DNA of 64,000 bases, taken from contig NZ_NPFW01000007.1 of NCBI RefSeq assembly GCF_002259405.1, positions 1 to 64,000 of the forward strand. The letters run 5' to 3'. Below the pieces are notes generated by a model. That model made no database searches. It had not been told where the DNA came from and was given only the letters and a program-made list of their open reading frames with translations. Numbering within the stretch: position 1 is the stretch's first letter; the number at the start of each line of letters is the position of its first letter. Below are positions 16,977-26,820 of the stretch, piece by piece. This DNA comes from Rhodococcus sp. 14-2483-1-2. GTDB lineage: Bacteria; Actinomycetota; Actinomycetes; Mycobacteriales; Mycobacteriaceae. A program made the position numbers and the translations under genes.

Positions 16977-16995
16977 AAAGGTTAGCCTGTGCTCA
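16977..16995. promoter_or_regulatory. Possible IdeR/DtxR-type iron box
   Basis: The 19-mer beginning AAAGGTTAGCCT matches about 13 of 19 positions of the IdeR consensus; the left half is nearly perfect and the right half is poor. It lies 77 bp before the ATG of the ABC binding protein. It supports an iron-regulated importer if real, but the poor right half makes it uncertain. Confidence 0.35.
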
Positions 16996-17071
16996 TACGC
17001 ACCTCGGTGCGCACCGCCGTCGGGCGATCCCCGACGGCTCGTTGCTGTCTGAACCCGAAGGACAATCTCAC

Positions 17072-18118
17072 ATGCTCGATGTTCGTCGCCGCGCAGGCAC
17101 CCTCGCCGCCGCTGCCGCCCTGGTCGGATCGCTCGTCGCGTGCGGAGCATCCGAGGAGGTGCCGGACGCGGCCGCGGAAGCCACCGATGGTGGGACGTCC
17201 TATCCGCTGACTATCGAGAACTGCGGCGAAACGGTCACCTTCGACTCCGCCCCGCAGCGCGTGGTCTCGCTCGACCAGAACTCCACCGAAATCCTTCTCT
17301 CACTCGGTGTGCAGGACCGTATGGTGGGCACCGCGTCCTGGACCGATCCGGTCCGCGAGAACCTCGCCGACGCGAACGCCTCGGTTCCCCGACTGGCCGA
17401 CAACGCCCCCACCTACGAGGTCGTGGTCGATACCGAACCCGACCTCGTCACCGCATCGTTCGGACGCCACTTCGAGCAAGGTGGCGTCGCTCAGCGGTCA
17501 CGCTTCACCGAAACCGGTGCCGCCACGTACCTTTCACCCACCGACTGCGACGCCGGCCGCAGTGTCAACGGAGGCAACACCCGAACGACGCCGCTCACGA
17601 TGGAGTCGCTGTACCAGGAGATCACCGAACTCGCAGCGATCTTCGACGTCAACGAGCGCGGTGCCGAGTTCGTCGACGAACTGAAGACCCGCATGGCCGA
17701 CGCCACCGCTACCACGGCCGAATCGGATGTCTCCGTGGCATTCTGGTTCGCGGACACCAAGAGTCCGTACATCGCAGGCGGACGGGGATCGGCAGATCTA
17801 CTCGCCAGATCGGTCGGCATGACGAACGCCTTCGCCGATACGGACGACGACTGGCCTGCTGTCGGCTGGGAGACCATGGTGGATCGGGATCCGACCGTCC
17901 TGGTATTGGGCGACCTGGCGCGCAACCGCTTTCCCGGTGACCTGCTCGCCGACAAGATCGCATTCCTGGAGTCCGACCCCGTCACCAGCACGATGGCCGC
18001 CGTCCGAGACAAGCACTACATCTCCTTGCACGGTGCAGAGATGAATCCGTCGATTCGGGCCGTCGACGGCGTCGAAAAGGTGTCGGCCGGACTGCGCGAC
18101 CTGGGACTGTCGTCCTGA
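17072..18118 (+). CDS. Type II ABC importer binding lipoprotein (siderophore/F420-0 class)
   Basis: A 348-residue FepB/BtuF-fold binding protein. The lipobox LVGSLVACG gives Cys24. The domain opens YPLTIENCGETVTFDSAPQR, continues VVSLDQNSTEILLSLGVQD, and ends HGAEMNPSIRAVDGVEKV. These last phrases resemble the family that databases call a proposed F420-0 transporter, though heme or Fe-siderophore remains possible. The ATG follows GAAGGA at 17057-17062. First gene of a three-gene importer operon. Confidence 0.75.
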   Translation: MLDVRRRAGTLAAAAALVGSLVACGASEEVPDAAAEATDGGTSYPLTIENCGETVTFDSAPQRVVSLDQNSTEILLSLGVQDRMVGTASWTDPVRENLADANASVPRLADNAPTYEVVVDTEPDLVTASFGRHFEQGGVAQRSRFTETGAATYLSPTDCDAGRSVNGGNTRTTPLTMESLYQEITELAAIFDVNERGAEFVDELKTRMADATATTAESDVSVAFWFADTKSPYIAGGRGSADLLARSVGMTNAFADTDDDWPAVGWETMVDRDPTVLVLGDLARNRFPGDLLADKIAFLESDPVTSTMAAVRDKHYISLHGAEMNPSIRAVDGVEKVSAGLRDLGLSS

Positions 18119-18183
18119 CCGCGACCATCACCCGCCCGCGCATCGCCCAGCGATCGCAGACCTCCCGCCACCTGTGGCGTTGG

Positions 18184-19178
18184 GTGGCTGCCCTGCTGGG
18201 CGGTGTCGTGCTGTGCGTGGTGTCGATCCTCGTCGCCATCACCCTCGGGCCGGCGAACATCTCACTGGTCAACGTGCGCGATGTGGTGCTCAACCATCTC
18301 GGCGTCACCGACATCCCGGTGAAGGTATCGAAGAACGCGATCATCTGGGAGGAGCGACTCCCCCGTGCGCTCGTCGCCGCAGCCAGTGGCGTCGGACTCG
18401 GCATCTGCGGTGTCATCATGCAATCGCTCCTGCGTAATCCGCTGGCGGACCCGTTCGTACTCGGCGTCTCCTCGGGCGCCTCGACGGGTGCCGTCGTGGT
18501 CGGCGTTCTCGGTATCGGCGGGGCCGCACTCGGGCTGTCCGGTGGTGCGTTCATCGGGGCGCTCGTCGCGTTCGGACTGGTGTTGTTTCTCGCCCGAATG
18601 TCCGGCAGTGGAAACGATCGCGTCATCCTCGCCGGTGTCGCGACCACTCAATTGTTCTCGGCCCTGACGTCTTTCGTGATCTTTGCATTCGCGGACTCGG
18701 ACGAGACGCGCGGCGTGATGTTCTGGCTCCTCGGTTCGTTCGAGGGTGTGCGATGGAACGACGTCGTGCTGTGTGTGACCGTGGCCGGCATCGGCGCGGT
18801 GGTGTGCTGCTACTACGCGTATGTGCTCGACGCGTTCGCGTTCGGCAACTCGGTGGCGTCTTCGCTCGGCTTCGATGTCAAGAGGGTCCGCTCGGCTCTG
18901 CTCGTCGGCACCGCCCTGATCACCGCGACGTTGGTCAGCGTGGCCGGTGCCATCGGTTTCGTCGGCCTCATCCTTCCGCACGCAGCGCGACTGTTGGTGG
19001 GTCCCAACCACAGCCGCCTCGTGCCCACCACTGCCGTCATCGGCGCGATCTTCATGGTGTGGGTCGACGCCCTCTCCCGAGTCGCGTTCGCCCCGACCCC
19101 ACTGCCCGTGGGCGTCGGGACCGCGCTGGTCGGCGTTCCCGCCTTCATCGCAATCATGGCCCGTAAGAGGGGAATTCG

Positions 19179-19182
<4 letters not shown>
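18184..19182 (+). CDS. FecCD-type ABC importer permease
   Basis: A 332-residue permease with about ten helices of the BtuC/FecCD family. Landmarks are ERLPRALVAAASGVGLGICG, NPLADPFVLGVSSGAS, GVMFWLLGS, FVGLILPHAARLLVG and a terminal PVGVGTALVGVPAF. These match iron-siderophore/cobalamin permeases in general and the proposed F420-0 subfamily in particular. GTG at 18184 falls at the very start of the first helix; the frame is open upstream to the preceding stop, so the true start may be a rarer codon within 18115-18184. Confidence 0.82.
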
Positions 19183-20000
<818 letters not shown>

Positions 20001-20060
20001 TCGGCATCGGATTGCAGTCCCCCGGGGATTGGGTGCCACGATTCGTGGTACCCCTGAACC

Positions 20061-21566
20061 ATGAGCGAATCCATCAGGCCTGAAGTGTCGACCACGAGCC
20101 TGCCCGCATTCGGGTTCGAGTCGACGTTGGCCGACGAGGTTCCCGGCGTCACGCTGCCGTGGCAGGGCGCCCACGCACCTGACCCTCGCGTGCTGATTCT
20201 CAACGACGGCCTGGCCCGGTCACTCGCGCTCGACCCGGTGTCCTTGGCCACCGCCGAGGGGGCAGGCGTGCTGTCCGGATCCATTCCTCCGGCCGAGACC
20301 GCCACCGTGGCGATGGCGTACGCGGGTCATCAGTTCGGCAGCTTCCAACCACTGCTCGGCGACGGCCGAGCACTGCTGCTCGGCGAGCTTCGCGACGATC
20401 AGGGGCGTCGAGTCGATCTGCATCTCAAGGGGTCCGGAGCAACGCCGTTCTCTCGTGGTGGTGACGGACGGGCTGTGGTCGCAGCCATGCTGCGCGAGTA
20501 CCTGATCAGCGAAGCAATGCATGCTCTGCACATCCCCACCACCCGATCACTCGCGGTGGTCACCACCGGGGAACAGGTGGTGCGAGAAGGAGGTCCGCAA
20601 CCCGGAGCGGTACTCGCCAGGGTCGCGTCCAGCCATCTGCGGGTGGGCACGTTCGAGTTCGCTGCCCGGCGTGAGGGGCTCACACAGCCCCTCGCCGACC
20701 ATGCCATCGCCCGCCACTACCCCGCACTCGTCGAGCTGCCTGCCGAGGATCGCTACCTCGCATTCTTCGAGGCCGTCGTCGAAGCCCAAGCATCGCTTGT
20801 CGCGCAATGGATGTCGGTAGGATTCGTACACGGTGTCATGAACACCGACAACACGACCATCTCCGGCGAGACCATCGACTACGGGCCGTGCGCTTTCCTG
20901 GACGCCTACGATCCGGCTACGGTGTTCAGCTCCATCGACCACGGTGGACGCTACGCCTACGGCAATCAACCCGCAGTGCTCGGCTGGAATCTGGCCAGAT
21001 TCGGCGAAACACTACTGCCACTGGTCGATTCGACGCCCGATACCGCAATCACAGCTCTCACAGCGGTCCTGGACACGTTCGGGGAACGCTACCGCCGGCA
21101 CTACGCGGCCGCGATGTCCGCCAAACTCGGACTGGGAGACGGGGTCGTCGACGCGGAGTTGGTCGACGACCTGCACCGGGTGCTCACGGACCACCGCGTC
21201 GACTGGACCCTGGCCTTCCGCGCGCTCGCGGACAACCTGCGCGGGCACTCGTCACCGTTCGACTCCCTCGTTCCGCCGGACGCGTCCTCGACGTGGCTGA
21301 ATCGTTGGCGTACTGCGGTTTCGGCACGGGGACAGGACTTCTCGTCGATCGCCGACGCCATGGACCGCGTGAACCCGGCGTACATTCCTCGTAACCATCT
21401 GGTGGACGCCGCACTCGGATCCGCCACAGCGGGCGATCTCGAGCCGTTCGAGCGTCTGCTCGACGTCGTCACGTCACCGTTCGACCGACGCGAGGACCGG
21501 TCGGACTACGCCCTGCCTGCGCCCGAGAACTTCAGTGCGGGATTTCAGACATTCTGCGGTACCTGA
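20061..21566 (+). CDS. selO: Protein adenylyltransferase SelO
   Basis: A 501-residue SelO/YdiU pseudokinase-fold enzyme that transfers AMP to protein hydroxyl groups, linked to oxidative stress. Active-site stretches are intact: MAYAGHQFGSFQPLLGDGRA, LKGSGATPFSRGGDGRA (about 115-130), VMNTDNTTISGETIDYGPCA with the metal Asn and Asp, and GNQPAVLGWNLARF. The C-terminus ends in TFCGT, the position where eukaryotic members carry selenocysteine. Monocistronic, convergent with the WYL regulator 16 bp away. Confidence 0.92.
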   Translation: MSESIRPEVSTTSLPAFGFESTLADEVPGVTLPWQGAHAPDPRVLILNDGLARSLALDPVSLATAEGAGVLSGSIPPAETATVAMAYAGHQFGSFQPLLGDGRALLLGELRDDQGRRVDLHLKGSGATPFSRGGDGRAVVAAMLREYLISEAMHALHIPTTRSLAVVTTGEQVVREGGPQPGAVLARVASSHLRVGTFEFAARREGLTQPLADHAIARHYPALVELPAEDRYLAFFEAVVEAQASLVAQWMSVGFVHGVMNTDNTTISGETIDYGPCAFLDAYDPATVFSSIDHGGRYAYGNQPAVLGWNLARFGETLLPLVDSTPDTAITALTAVLDTFGERYRRHYAAAMSAKLGLGDGVVDAELVDDLHRVLTDHRVDWTLAFRALADNLRGHSSPFDSLVPPDASSTWLNRWRTAVSARGQDFSSIADAMDRVNPAYIPRNHLVDAALGSATAGDLEPFERLLDVVTSPFDRREDRSDYALPAPENFSAGFQTFCGT

Positions 21567-21582
21567 ATCAGATCGTCGACCA

Positions 21583-22554
21583 CTACTTCAACACGCCTGC
21601 CGAGGCCGAGTTCCGTTGTGCGAGTACTGCAAAAGCGTCTCTCAACTCCGCAGGGCCGACCACGTCGACATCGGCGTCGAAATGGTTCAGAGTTGCCGCG
21701 AGAGCTATCCACGACCACGACCCGCCCGTCAGACCACATCGGTCGGGCCCCAGATCCTCGACGACACTCTCGCCGGCGAACGGCAGAACCTCACGGGCCG
21801 GTCGGTGCAGAATCACGGTACCGACGCACGGCCATCGGTTCACCGAATCGGAGCCCTTGAACCTGGCCGAGACGAATTCCGCCGCATCGCCGCCCGGGAT
21901 CGGTCGCGGCTCGAACCGTGGGCCGTCGGGCGTTCGTAAGGTGATGCGATCGGCACGAAAGACGCGCCAATCGGCGCGATCGCGACTCCACGCGACCAGA
22001 TACCACCGTCCCAGCGAGGTGACGAGGTGGTGCGGTTCCACTGTGCGGGGCGGTCGCGCCTCGGCGTCGCTCCGGCCCCCGTAATCGAATCTGAGCACTA
22101 CGCGAGACCGCACCGCGGCAGACAACGCAACGAGTACGTCCGTCGACACCGGGGCCGGATCGGTACCGCCCGGTGGATGAGTGATCGACGTGAATTGGAG
22201 TGCATCCACGCGATGCCTCAGCCGGGAAGGCAGCACCTGCCGGACCGTGGACAGGGCGCGCACTGCCGGTTCTTCCAATGCCGCGCCGACCGACCGCAGC
22301 GCCACCGTGAGCGCTACCACCTGGTCGTCATCGAAGAGCAACGGCGGCAACTGGTTTCCCGCGTCGAGGCGGTAGCCGCCCTCGGGACCCATCGACGCAG
22401 CGATGTTGTATCCCAGCTCGCGGAGGCGGTCGACGTCGCGTCGAACCGTGCGTGGGCTGACCTCCAAGCGCTCGGCGAGCACGCTGCCCGGCCAGTCCCG
22501 AGTGGTCTGCAGCAACGACAACAGGGTCAGCAGTCGGGAGGTGGTCGCCGTCAT
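21583..22554 (-). CDS. HTH-WYL domain transcriptional regulator
   Basis: A 323-residue YafY-type regulator: an N-terminal HTH_11/DeoR-like winged helix (about residues 5-60; VLAERLEVSPRTVRRDVDRL), a linker with GPEGGYRLDAG, a WYL domain (about 145-225; LGRWYLVAWSRDRADWRVF) and a C-terminal WCX-like extension. WYL domains sense nucleic acid or nucleotide ligands in several systems. The gene is divergent from the VOC protein gene (105 bp between), which is the likely target. Confidence 0.85.
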   Translation of the reverse strand: MTATTSRLLTLLSLLQTTRDWPGSVLAERLEVSPRTVRRDVDRLRELGYNIAASMGPEGGYRLDAGNQLPPLLFDDDQVVALTVALRSVGAALEEPAVRALSTVRQVLPSRLRHRVDALQFTSITHPPGGTDPAPVSTDVLVALSAAVRSRVVLRFDYGGRSDAEARPPRTVEPHHLVTSLGRWYLVAWSRDRADWRVFRADRITLRTPDGPRFEPRPIPGGDAAEFVSARFKGSDSVNRWPCVGTVILHRPAREVLPFAGESVVEDLGPDRCGLTGGSWSWIALAATLNHFDADVDVVGPAELRDAFAVLAQRNSASAGVLK

Positions 22555-22659
22555 CTTTCCGATCGTAGGCGAAGTGGAGGACAGAAACTGACCTACATGA
22601 CTGCCACAGTCGAATCACCGGGGAACGCCCCCGCACGTCGACGGCAGCAGGAGTACACG

Positions 22660-23124
22660 ATGAGCATCCTCACCACCACCCACTTGAACTTTCGCGGTGA
22701 CGCCCGAGCGGCCCTGGAGTTCTATGCGTCGGTATTCGGTGGACAGACGGCAATCTCGACCTACGGCGATTTCGGGATGCCCAAGGACCTTCCTGGGGCC
22801 GACAAGGTCGTTTTCGGTCAGGTGGAGAACCAGGACGGCTTTCGGATCATGGCCTACGACATTCCCGGCCGGACCGCCGATTCGACCGAGGTCACCGGCC
22901 ACACCTACCGTGAACACGGCACCACCGTCACCGATCAGCCCTTCTTCGTCTCGGTCCGCGGCCACACCATCGACGAGGTACAGGGCTACTGGGACGCTCT
23001 CTGCACCGAGGGAAAGATCATCGAACCTTTCGCCGCGTCATCGTGGAGCCCCGGATTCGGGATGGTCACCGACCGGTTCGGTGTGACCTGGTCCCTCGAC
23101 GTGGCGCCCGCGCACGCCGAATGA
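22660..23124 (+). CDS. VOC/PhnB-like glyoxalase-fold protein
   Basis: A 154-residue single-domain vicinal-oxygen-chelate protein of the PhnB/YjdN type. Signatures are LNFRGDARAALEFYASVFGG (residues 8-27), DFGMPKD, GYWDALCTEG and the end FGVTWSLDV. Such proteins have no established reaction despite the PhnB name. A CAGGAG ribosome site at 22648-22653 favours this ATG; an upstream in-frame ATG at 22597 would add 21 residues. Probably regulated by the divergent WYL protein. A perfect 18-bp hairpin follows the stop. Confidence 0.82.
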   Translation: MSILTTTHLNFRGDARAALEFYASVFGGQTAISTYGDFGMPKDLPGADKVVFGQVENQDGFRIMAYDIPGRTADSTEVTGHTYREHGTTVTDQPFFVSVRGHTIDEVQGYWDALCTEGKIIEPFAASSWSPGFGMVTDRFGVTWSLDVAPAHAE

Positions 23125-23171
23125 CGAGTTGGGCTGCGACGTGAATTACTTTTCGTCGCAGCCCAACTCGT
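23124..23171. terminator. Perfect 18-bp bidirectional hairpin
   Basis: ACGAGTTGGGCTGCGACG (23124-23141) pairs perfectly with 23154-23171 around a 12-base loop. The hairpin begins at the last base of the VOC gene stop codon and lies 12 bp from the end of the convergent acyl-CoA dehydrogenase gene, so it can terminate both transcripts. The loop contains TTTT for the rightward RNA. Confidence 0.8.
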
Positions 23172-23183
23172 GCGTTCCGATGC

Positions 23184-24362
23184 TCACGAGGTCCGCTTCC
23201 GTTCCGCTCTGATCAAGCCACCGCCGACGATCAACCGCTGAATTTCGCTCGTGCCCTCGTACAACCGAAGCAGCCGTACATCCCGGTAGATGCGCTCGAC
23301 CGGAACCTCCCGCATGTACCCGGCACCGCCGTGAATCTGGACCGCCAGATCGGCGACCCTGCCGACCATCTCGGTGCAGAACAACTTCACCGCAGACGGC
23401 GCGATACGTCGATCGGTCTCCTGCACCCATGCCCGCGCAGCCTCACGCACCATCGCCCGTCCCGCCATCACACCGACCTGCTGATCGGCGATCATCGCCT
23501 GCACCAACTGGAAGTTACCGATCGCCTCACCGCCCTGAGTGGACGCCGCGGCATAGGACACCGACTCGTCCAACGCACGCTGCGCCTGACCGACGGCCAG
23601 CGCCGCGATATGCACCCGCCCCCGCGCCAACGACGTCATCGCCGCCTTGTAGCCGATGTCGCCATTGCCGCCGACCAGTGCGTCGGCCTCGACCCGTACG
23701 TCGGCGAAGTTCACATCGGCCGTGCCGGAGCCCTGCTGCCCCATCTTCGCGTCCTTGACGCCCACGTCGATCCCGGCGGTGTCGGCAGGGACCAGGAATA
23801 CCGCGATACCGTTGCCACTCTGCGGTTTCGGATCCAACTTGGCAAACACGACGAACATATTCGCAATCGGCGCATTGGTGATGTATCGCTTGCTGCCGTT
23901 GATGACCCACCCGGTGCCGTCGACCGTCGCCGTCGTCTTCAAGCCCGCCGGATTCGACCCGGCCCCGTCCTCGGTCAACGCAAAGGACGCCACGATGTCG
24001 CCCGATGCCATGCCCGGCAACCACGTCGCTTTCTGCTCCTCGGTACCGAACCCCACGAGCACCTGCCCGGCGATCCCGTTGTTGGTGCCGAACATCGATC
24101 GCAGCGACAACGAGGTGTACCCGAGCTCCATCGCGAACTCGACGTCCTGAATCAGGTTCAGGCCCAGCCCACCCCACTCCTGCGGAAGCGCGTAGCCGAA
24201 CAGTCCCATCTCCGCGGCCTGCTTCCGCAGATCCTCGGGAATCGAATCGGTGTTCATGATCTCGAGCTCGCGAGGCACAACACGCGATCGCACGAACTGC
24301 GAGATCTGCTTCAACACGTCCGCGAAGACGTCATCCGGTACATCGGGATTCAGCGTGTCCAT
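23184..24362 (-). CDS. Acyl-CoA dehydrogenase
   Basis: A 392-residue FAD-dependent acyl-CoA dehydrogenase of full family length. The N-terminal helical domain is followed by the FAD-binding beta domain (FALTEDGAGSNPAGL near 130 and WVINGSKRYITNA), then the C-terminal helices with VQIHGGAGYMREVPVERIYRD. The catalytic Glu is in LYEGTSEIQRL near the end. It introduces the 2,3 double bond in beta-oxidation. Last gene of the SCP2-ligase-P450 operon, 57 bp after the flavin oxidase gene. Substrate chain unknown; the context suggests a methyl-branched or cyclic acyl-CoA. Confidence 0.9.
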   Translation of the reverse strand: MDTLNPDVPDDVFADVLKQISQFVRSRVVPRELEIMNTDSIPEDLRKQAAEMGLFGYALPQEWGGLGLNLIQDVEFAMELGYTSLSLRSMFGTNNGIAGQVLVGFGTEEQKATWLPGMASGDIVASFALTEDGAGSNPAGLKTTATVDGTGWVINGSKRYITNAPIANMFVVFAKLDPKPQSGNGIAVFLVPADTAGIDVGVKDAKMGQQGSGTADVNFADVRVEADALVGGNGDIGYKAAMTSLARGRVHIAALAVGQAQRALDESVSYAAASTQGGEAIGNFQLVQAMIADQQVGVMAGRAMVREAARAWVQETDRRIAPSAVKLFCTEMVGRVADLAVQIHGGAGYMREVPVERIYRDVRLLRLYEGTSEIQRLIVGGGLIRAERKRTS

Positions 24363-24419
24363 AGGACCACTATCGAGGAGGGCGAGCTCCTGCGTCCACT
24401 ACGTGGAACGCACTTCCTG

Positions 24420-25757
24420 CTAGGCGGGGCGTATTTCCTCACGTCGGCGGAGTTGCCGGACGTTGTCGGCTCCGGCACCGAGCAGGTCCTTCGCGGCCCG
24501 CTCTCCTGCCAGCAGCGCCGCCTCGATGCCCGAGTGGGTGAGGAAGTCGCCCGCGAGTCGGAGGTTCGCGGGCATCGAATCCCTGGCGGTCCGCATTGCG
24601 GCGTAGTGCCCGGGAACCGGAGCGATCAGCGCCACATCCATCGGGAAGATGCGCGTGAAATCGGGCTCGGCATCCGAGAATGCCATGGCCACTGCCAGAC
24701 GGGCTCTGGCGACCACCTCGACCTCCGACAGGCCGTCCGTCTGAGCCGCGTCGAGCCACACGCTGGCCGTTTGAGCACCCGTCGGCACCGATCGTGGAGC
24801 GCGTCTGCCGTTCAGCAGAACCCCGTAGTTGTGGTGCACTCCCGGCGCGCCGTGCACGACGAGGTCGTAGGGCACATCCGGCCACGGATCCCGGTGATAT
24901 CCGAACACGACGTGATGGGCCGTCACCGGAACCACGGCGGACAGGGCATCGGTGATGGCGGAATCGACGACCCCGTCGAGCAGGGCCGCGGCGGTTCGAA
25001 CATCGGTGGCGAGTACGGCTGCGTCTGCGTGGACCGGACCGTCCGCAGTGAGCACGGTGATCCCGTCGGTGTGGCGTTCGAGCGAGAGTGCGGGCGTACC
25101 GATCCGTACATCGTCGACGCCGTCGAGCAGCCACTCGGCAATGCGTCCGAGGCCTCCATCGGGAACGGTCAACTGGGTCCGATGCACCTGAGTCAGCAGG
25201 GTTTTGACGAATCCGGCCGAGATCTTCCTCGGATCGGCTCCGGTCAACGGGTCCATCAAGGGTCGCACGACGTACTCGAACGTTCGATCACCGAGCGAAT
25301 CCCGTGACCATCTGTCCAGTGTGCGGCCGTCGTCGGCCGCGGCAAGGTCGTCGATATCGAACGGCCCCTGGTCGCGGCCCAATGCCAAGCGTCCGATCTG
25401 TCGTACGGCGCGCAGACGATCGCCGATGGTGAGTTGCGGCAACCTCAACAAGGTCCATGGACGATCGAGCCGCACTCGGTGTTTGCGACCTGCGCCGTCC
25501 AGCACTGCGGTTCGCGCATGCCATCTCCGCATCATCGACATTCGCCCCTGCTCCCGCAGGACGGCGCGGGTCCGTGCGTACGAACCCATGACGAAGATGG
25601 CCCCGGAATCGATTTCGAAGCCGTTGTGCTCGACGGTCCGCACCCGGCCACCGATTCCGTCGGCCGCTTCCAGTACGACGGGCTCGTGCCCTTCGCGCTT
25701 CAGGATTCTGGCGGCGGCAGCGCCCGCGACACCCGCACCGATGACGGCAACGCGCAT
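24420..25757 (-). CDS. FAD-dependent amine oxidase/phytoene-desaturase-like oxidoreductase
   Basis: A 445-residue flavoprotein with the N-terminal dinucleotide fold VAVIGAGVAGAAAARIL (residues 3-19), the E-A-x-D-G-I-G-G-R-V-R-T motif of the flavin amine oxidase superfamily near 32-43, and a C-terminal FAD contact LAGDFLTHSGIEAALLAGERAA, near residues 400-420. Relatives include monoamine oxidases, protoporphyrinogen oxidase and carotenoid desaturases. No more exact reaction can be given. Its ATG follows the mceG stop by one base, so it is translationally coupled within the catabolic operon; a desaturation of a cyclic or isoprenoid substrate is possible. Confidence 0.75.
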   Translation of the reverse strand: MRVAVIGAGVAGAAAARILKREGHEPVVLEAADGIGGRVRTVEHNGFEIDSGAIFVMGSYARTRAVLREQGRMSMMRRWHARTAVLDGAGRKHRVRLDRPWTLLRLPQLTIGDRLRAVRQIGRLALGRDQGPFDIDDLAAADDGRTLDRWSRDSLGDRTFEYVVRPLMDPLTGADPRKISAGFVKTLLTQVHRTQLTVPDGGLGRIAEWLLDGVDDVRIGTPALSLERHTDGITVLTADGPVHADAAVLATDVRTAAALLDGVVDSAITDALSAVVPVTAHHVVFGYHRDPWPDVPYDLVVHGAPGVHHNYGVLLNGRRAPRSVPTGAQTASVWLDAAQTDGLSEVEVVARARLAVAMAFSDAEPDFTRIFPMDVALIAPVPGHYAAMRTARDSMPANLRLAGDFLTHSGIEAALLAGERAAKDLLGAGADNVRQLRRREEIRPA

Positions 25758-25758
25758 C

Positions 25759-26766
25759 TCAGCCCCTCACCATCCCGAATTCCTGTGTGTCCTCGTCGAG
25801 ACTGCGCATGACCGCCGCCCTGGCATCGGCCGGGAGGGTGTCGACGATGAGCCGTACTCGTTCCCTGCGTCGATCGACCGCCTGTCTGCGCGGCATTCCC
25901 GGCGTCGGCTCCATCTGCGGCATGATCCCCTCGATGTCGTCGACGCCGCCGAGGTGATGACCGGCCTCCATCAGTGCGATCTCCTCGCGCATCTGCGAAG
26001 AGTCCTTCTCCTCGCTCATTCCGATCGGACCCATCATCGTTCCGTTGAGGAACTGCTTGACCGCGGGCTCGTCCGACGTCAAGAGCACCTCTCGAGGCCC
26101 GAACATCACCAACTCCTTGCGGAACAACATGCCGATGTTGTCCGGCACCGTTCGAGCGAGATTGATGTTGTGCGTGACGATCAGCGTGGTCGCATCGATC
26201 TGGGCATTGATGTTGAGTAGCAACTGACTGATGTAGGTGGTGCGGACCGGATCGAGCCCCGAATCGGGCTCGTCGACCAGAATGATCTTCGGGTCGAGAA
26301 CGAGCGCTCTCGCCAATCCGGCCCGCTTGCGCATGCCGCCCGAGATCTCACCGGGCAGCTTGTCCTCCGCACCGAGCAGACCCGTCAGTTCGAGCTTCTC
26401 CATCACGATCGCGCGGATGTCGGACTCGGACTTCTTGGTGTGCTCGCGCAGCGGAAAGGCGACGTTGTCGAACAGGTTCATCGAGCCGAACAATGCGCCG
26501 TCCTGGAACAGCACGCCGAACAGCTTTCGAATCTCGTAGAGCTCCCGCGAGGAACACTGCATGATGTCGGTGCCGTCGACGACGATCGAACCCTCTTCGG
26601 GGCGTAGCAGTCCGATCAACGATTTCAAGAACACCGATTTACCTGTGCCCGAGGGCCCCAGCAGTGCACTCACCTCACCCGCCGGCAATGTCAGAGACAC
26701 GTCTTTCCAGATGCTCTGCGAACCGAACGATTTGGTGAGTCCACTCACCGAGACCTCGACGCCCAT
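25759..26766 (-). CDS. mceG: Mce transporter ATPase MceG (Mkl/MlaF family)
   Basis: A 335-residue ABC ATPase. Walker A is GPSGTGKS (residues 37-44), the Q-loop FGVLFQDGALFGSMN, the signature ISGGMRKRAGLARAL (about 145) and Walker B IILVDEPDSGLDP. The G-G-M-R-K-R-x-G signature and the Q-D-G-A-L-F motif are diagnostic of MlaF/MceG ATPases that energise Mce lipid importers. The C-terminal 85 residues extend beyond the ABC core, as in mycobacterial MceG. It sits in the P450/ALDH operon rather than beside the yrbE genes, which lie 18 kb upstream on the same strand. Confidence 0.92.
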   Translation of the reverse strand: MGVEVSVSGLTKSFGSQSIWKDVSLTLPAGEVSALLGPSGTGKSVFLKSLIGLLRPEEGSIVVDGTDIMQCSSRELYEIRKLFGVLFQDGALFGSMNLFDNVAFPLREHTKKSESDIRAIVMEKLELTGLLGAEDKLPGEISGGMRKRAGLARALVLDPKIILVDEPDSGLDPVRTTYISQLLLNINAQIDATTLIVTHNINLARTVPDNIGMLFRKELVMFGPREVLLTSDEPAVKQFLNGTMMGPIGMSEEKDSSQMREEIALMEAGHHLGGVDDIEGIMPQMEPTPGMPRRQAVDRRRERVRLIVDTLPADARAAVMRSLDEDTQEFGMVRG

Positions 26767-26820
26767 CCAGTGCTCCTTCGTTGTCCAGTGAAACCGTCTG
26801 TACCACTTGCATTTCGAGCG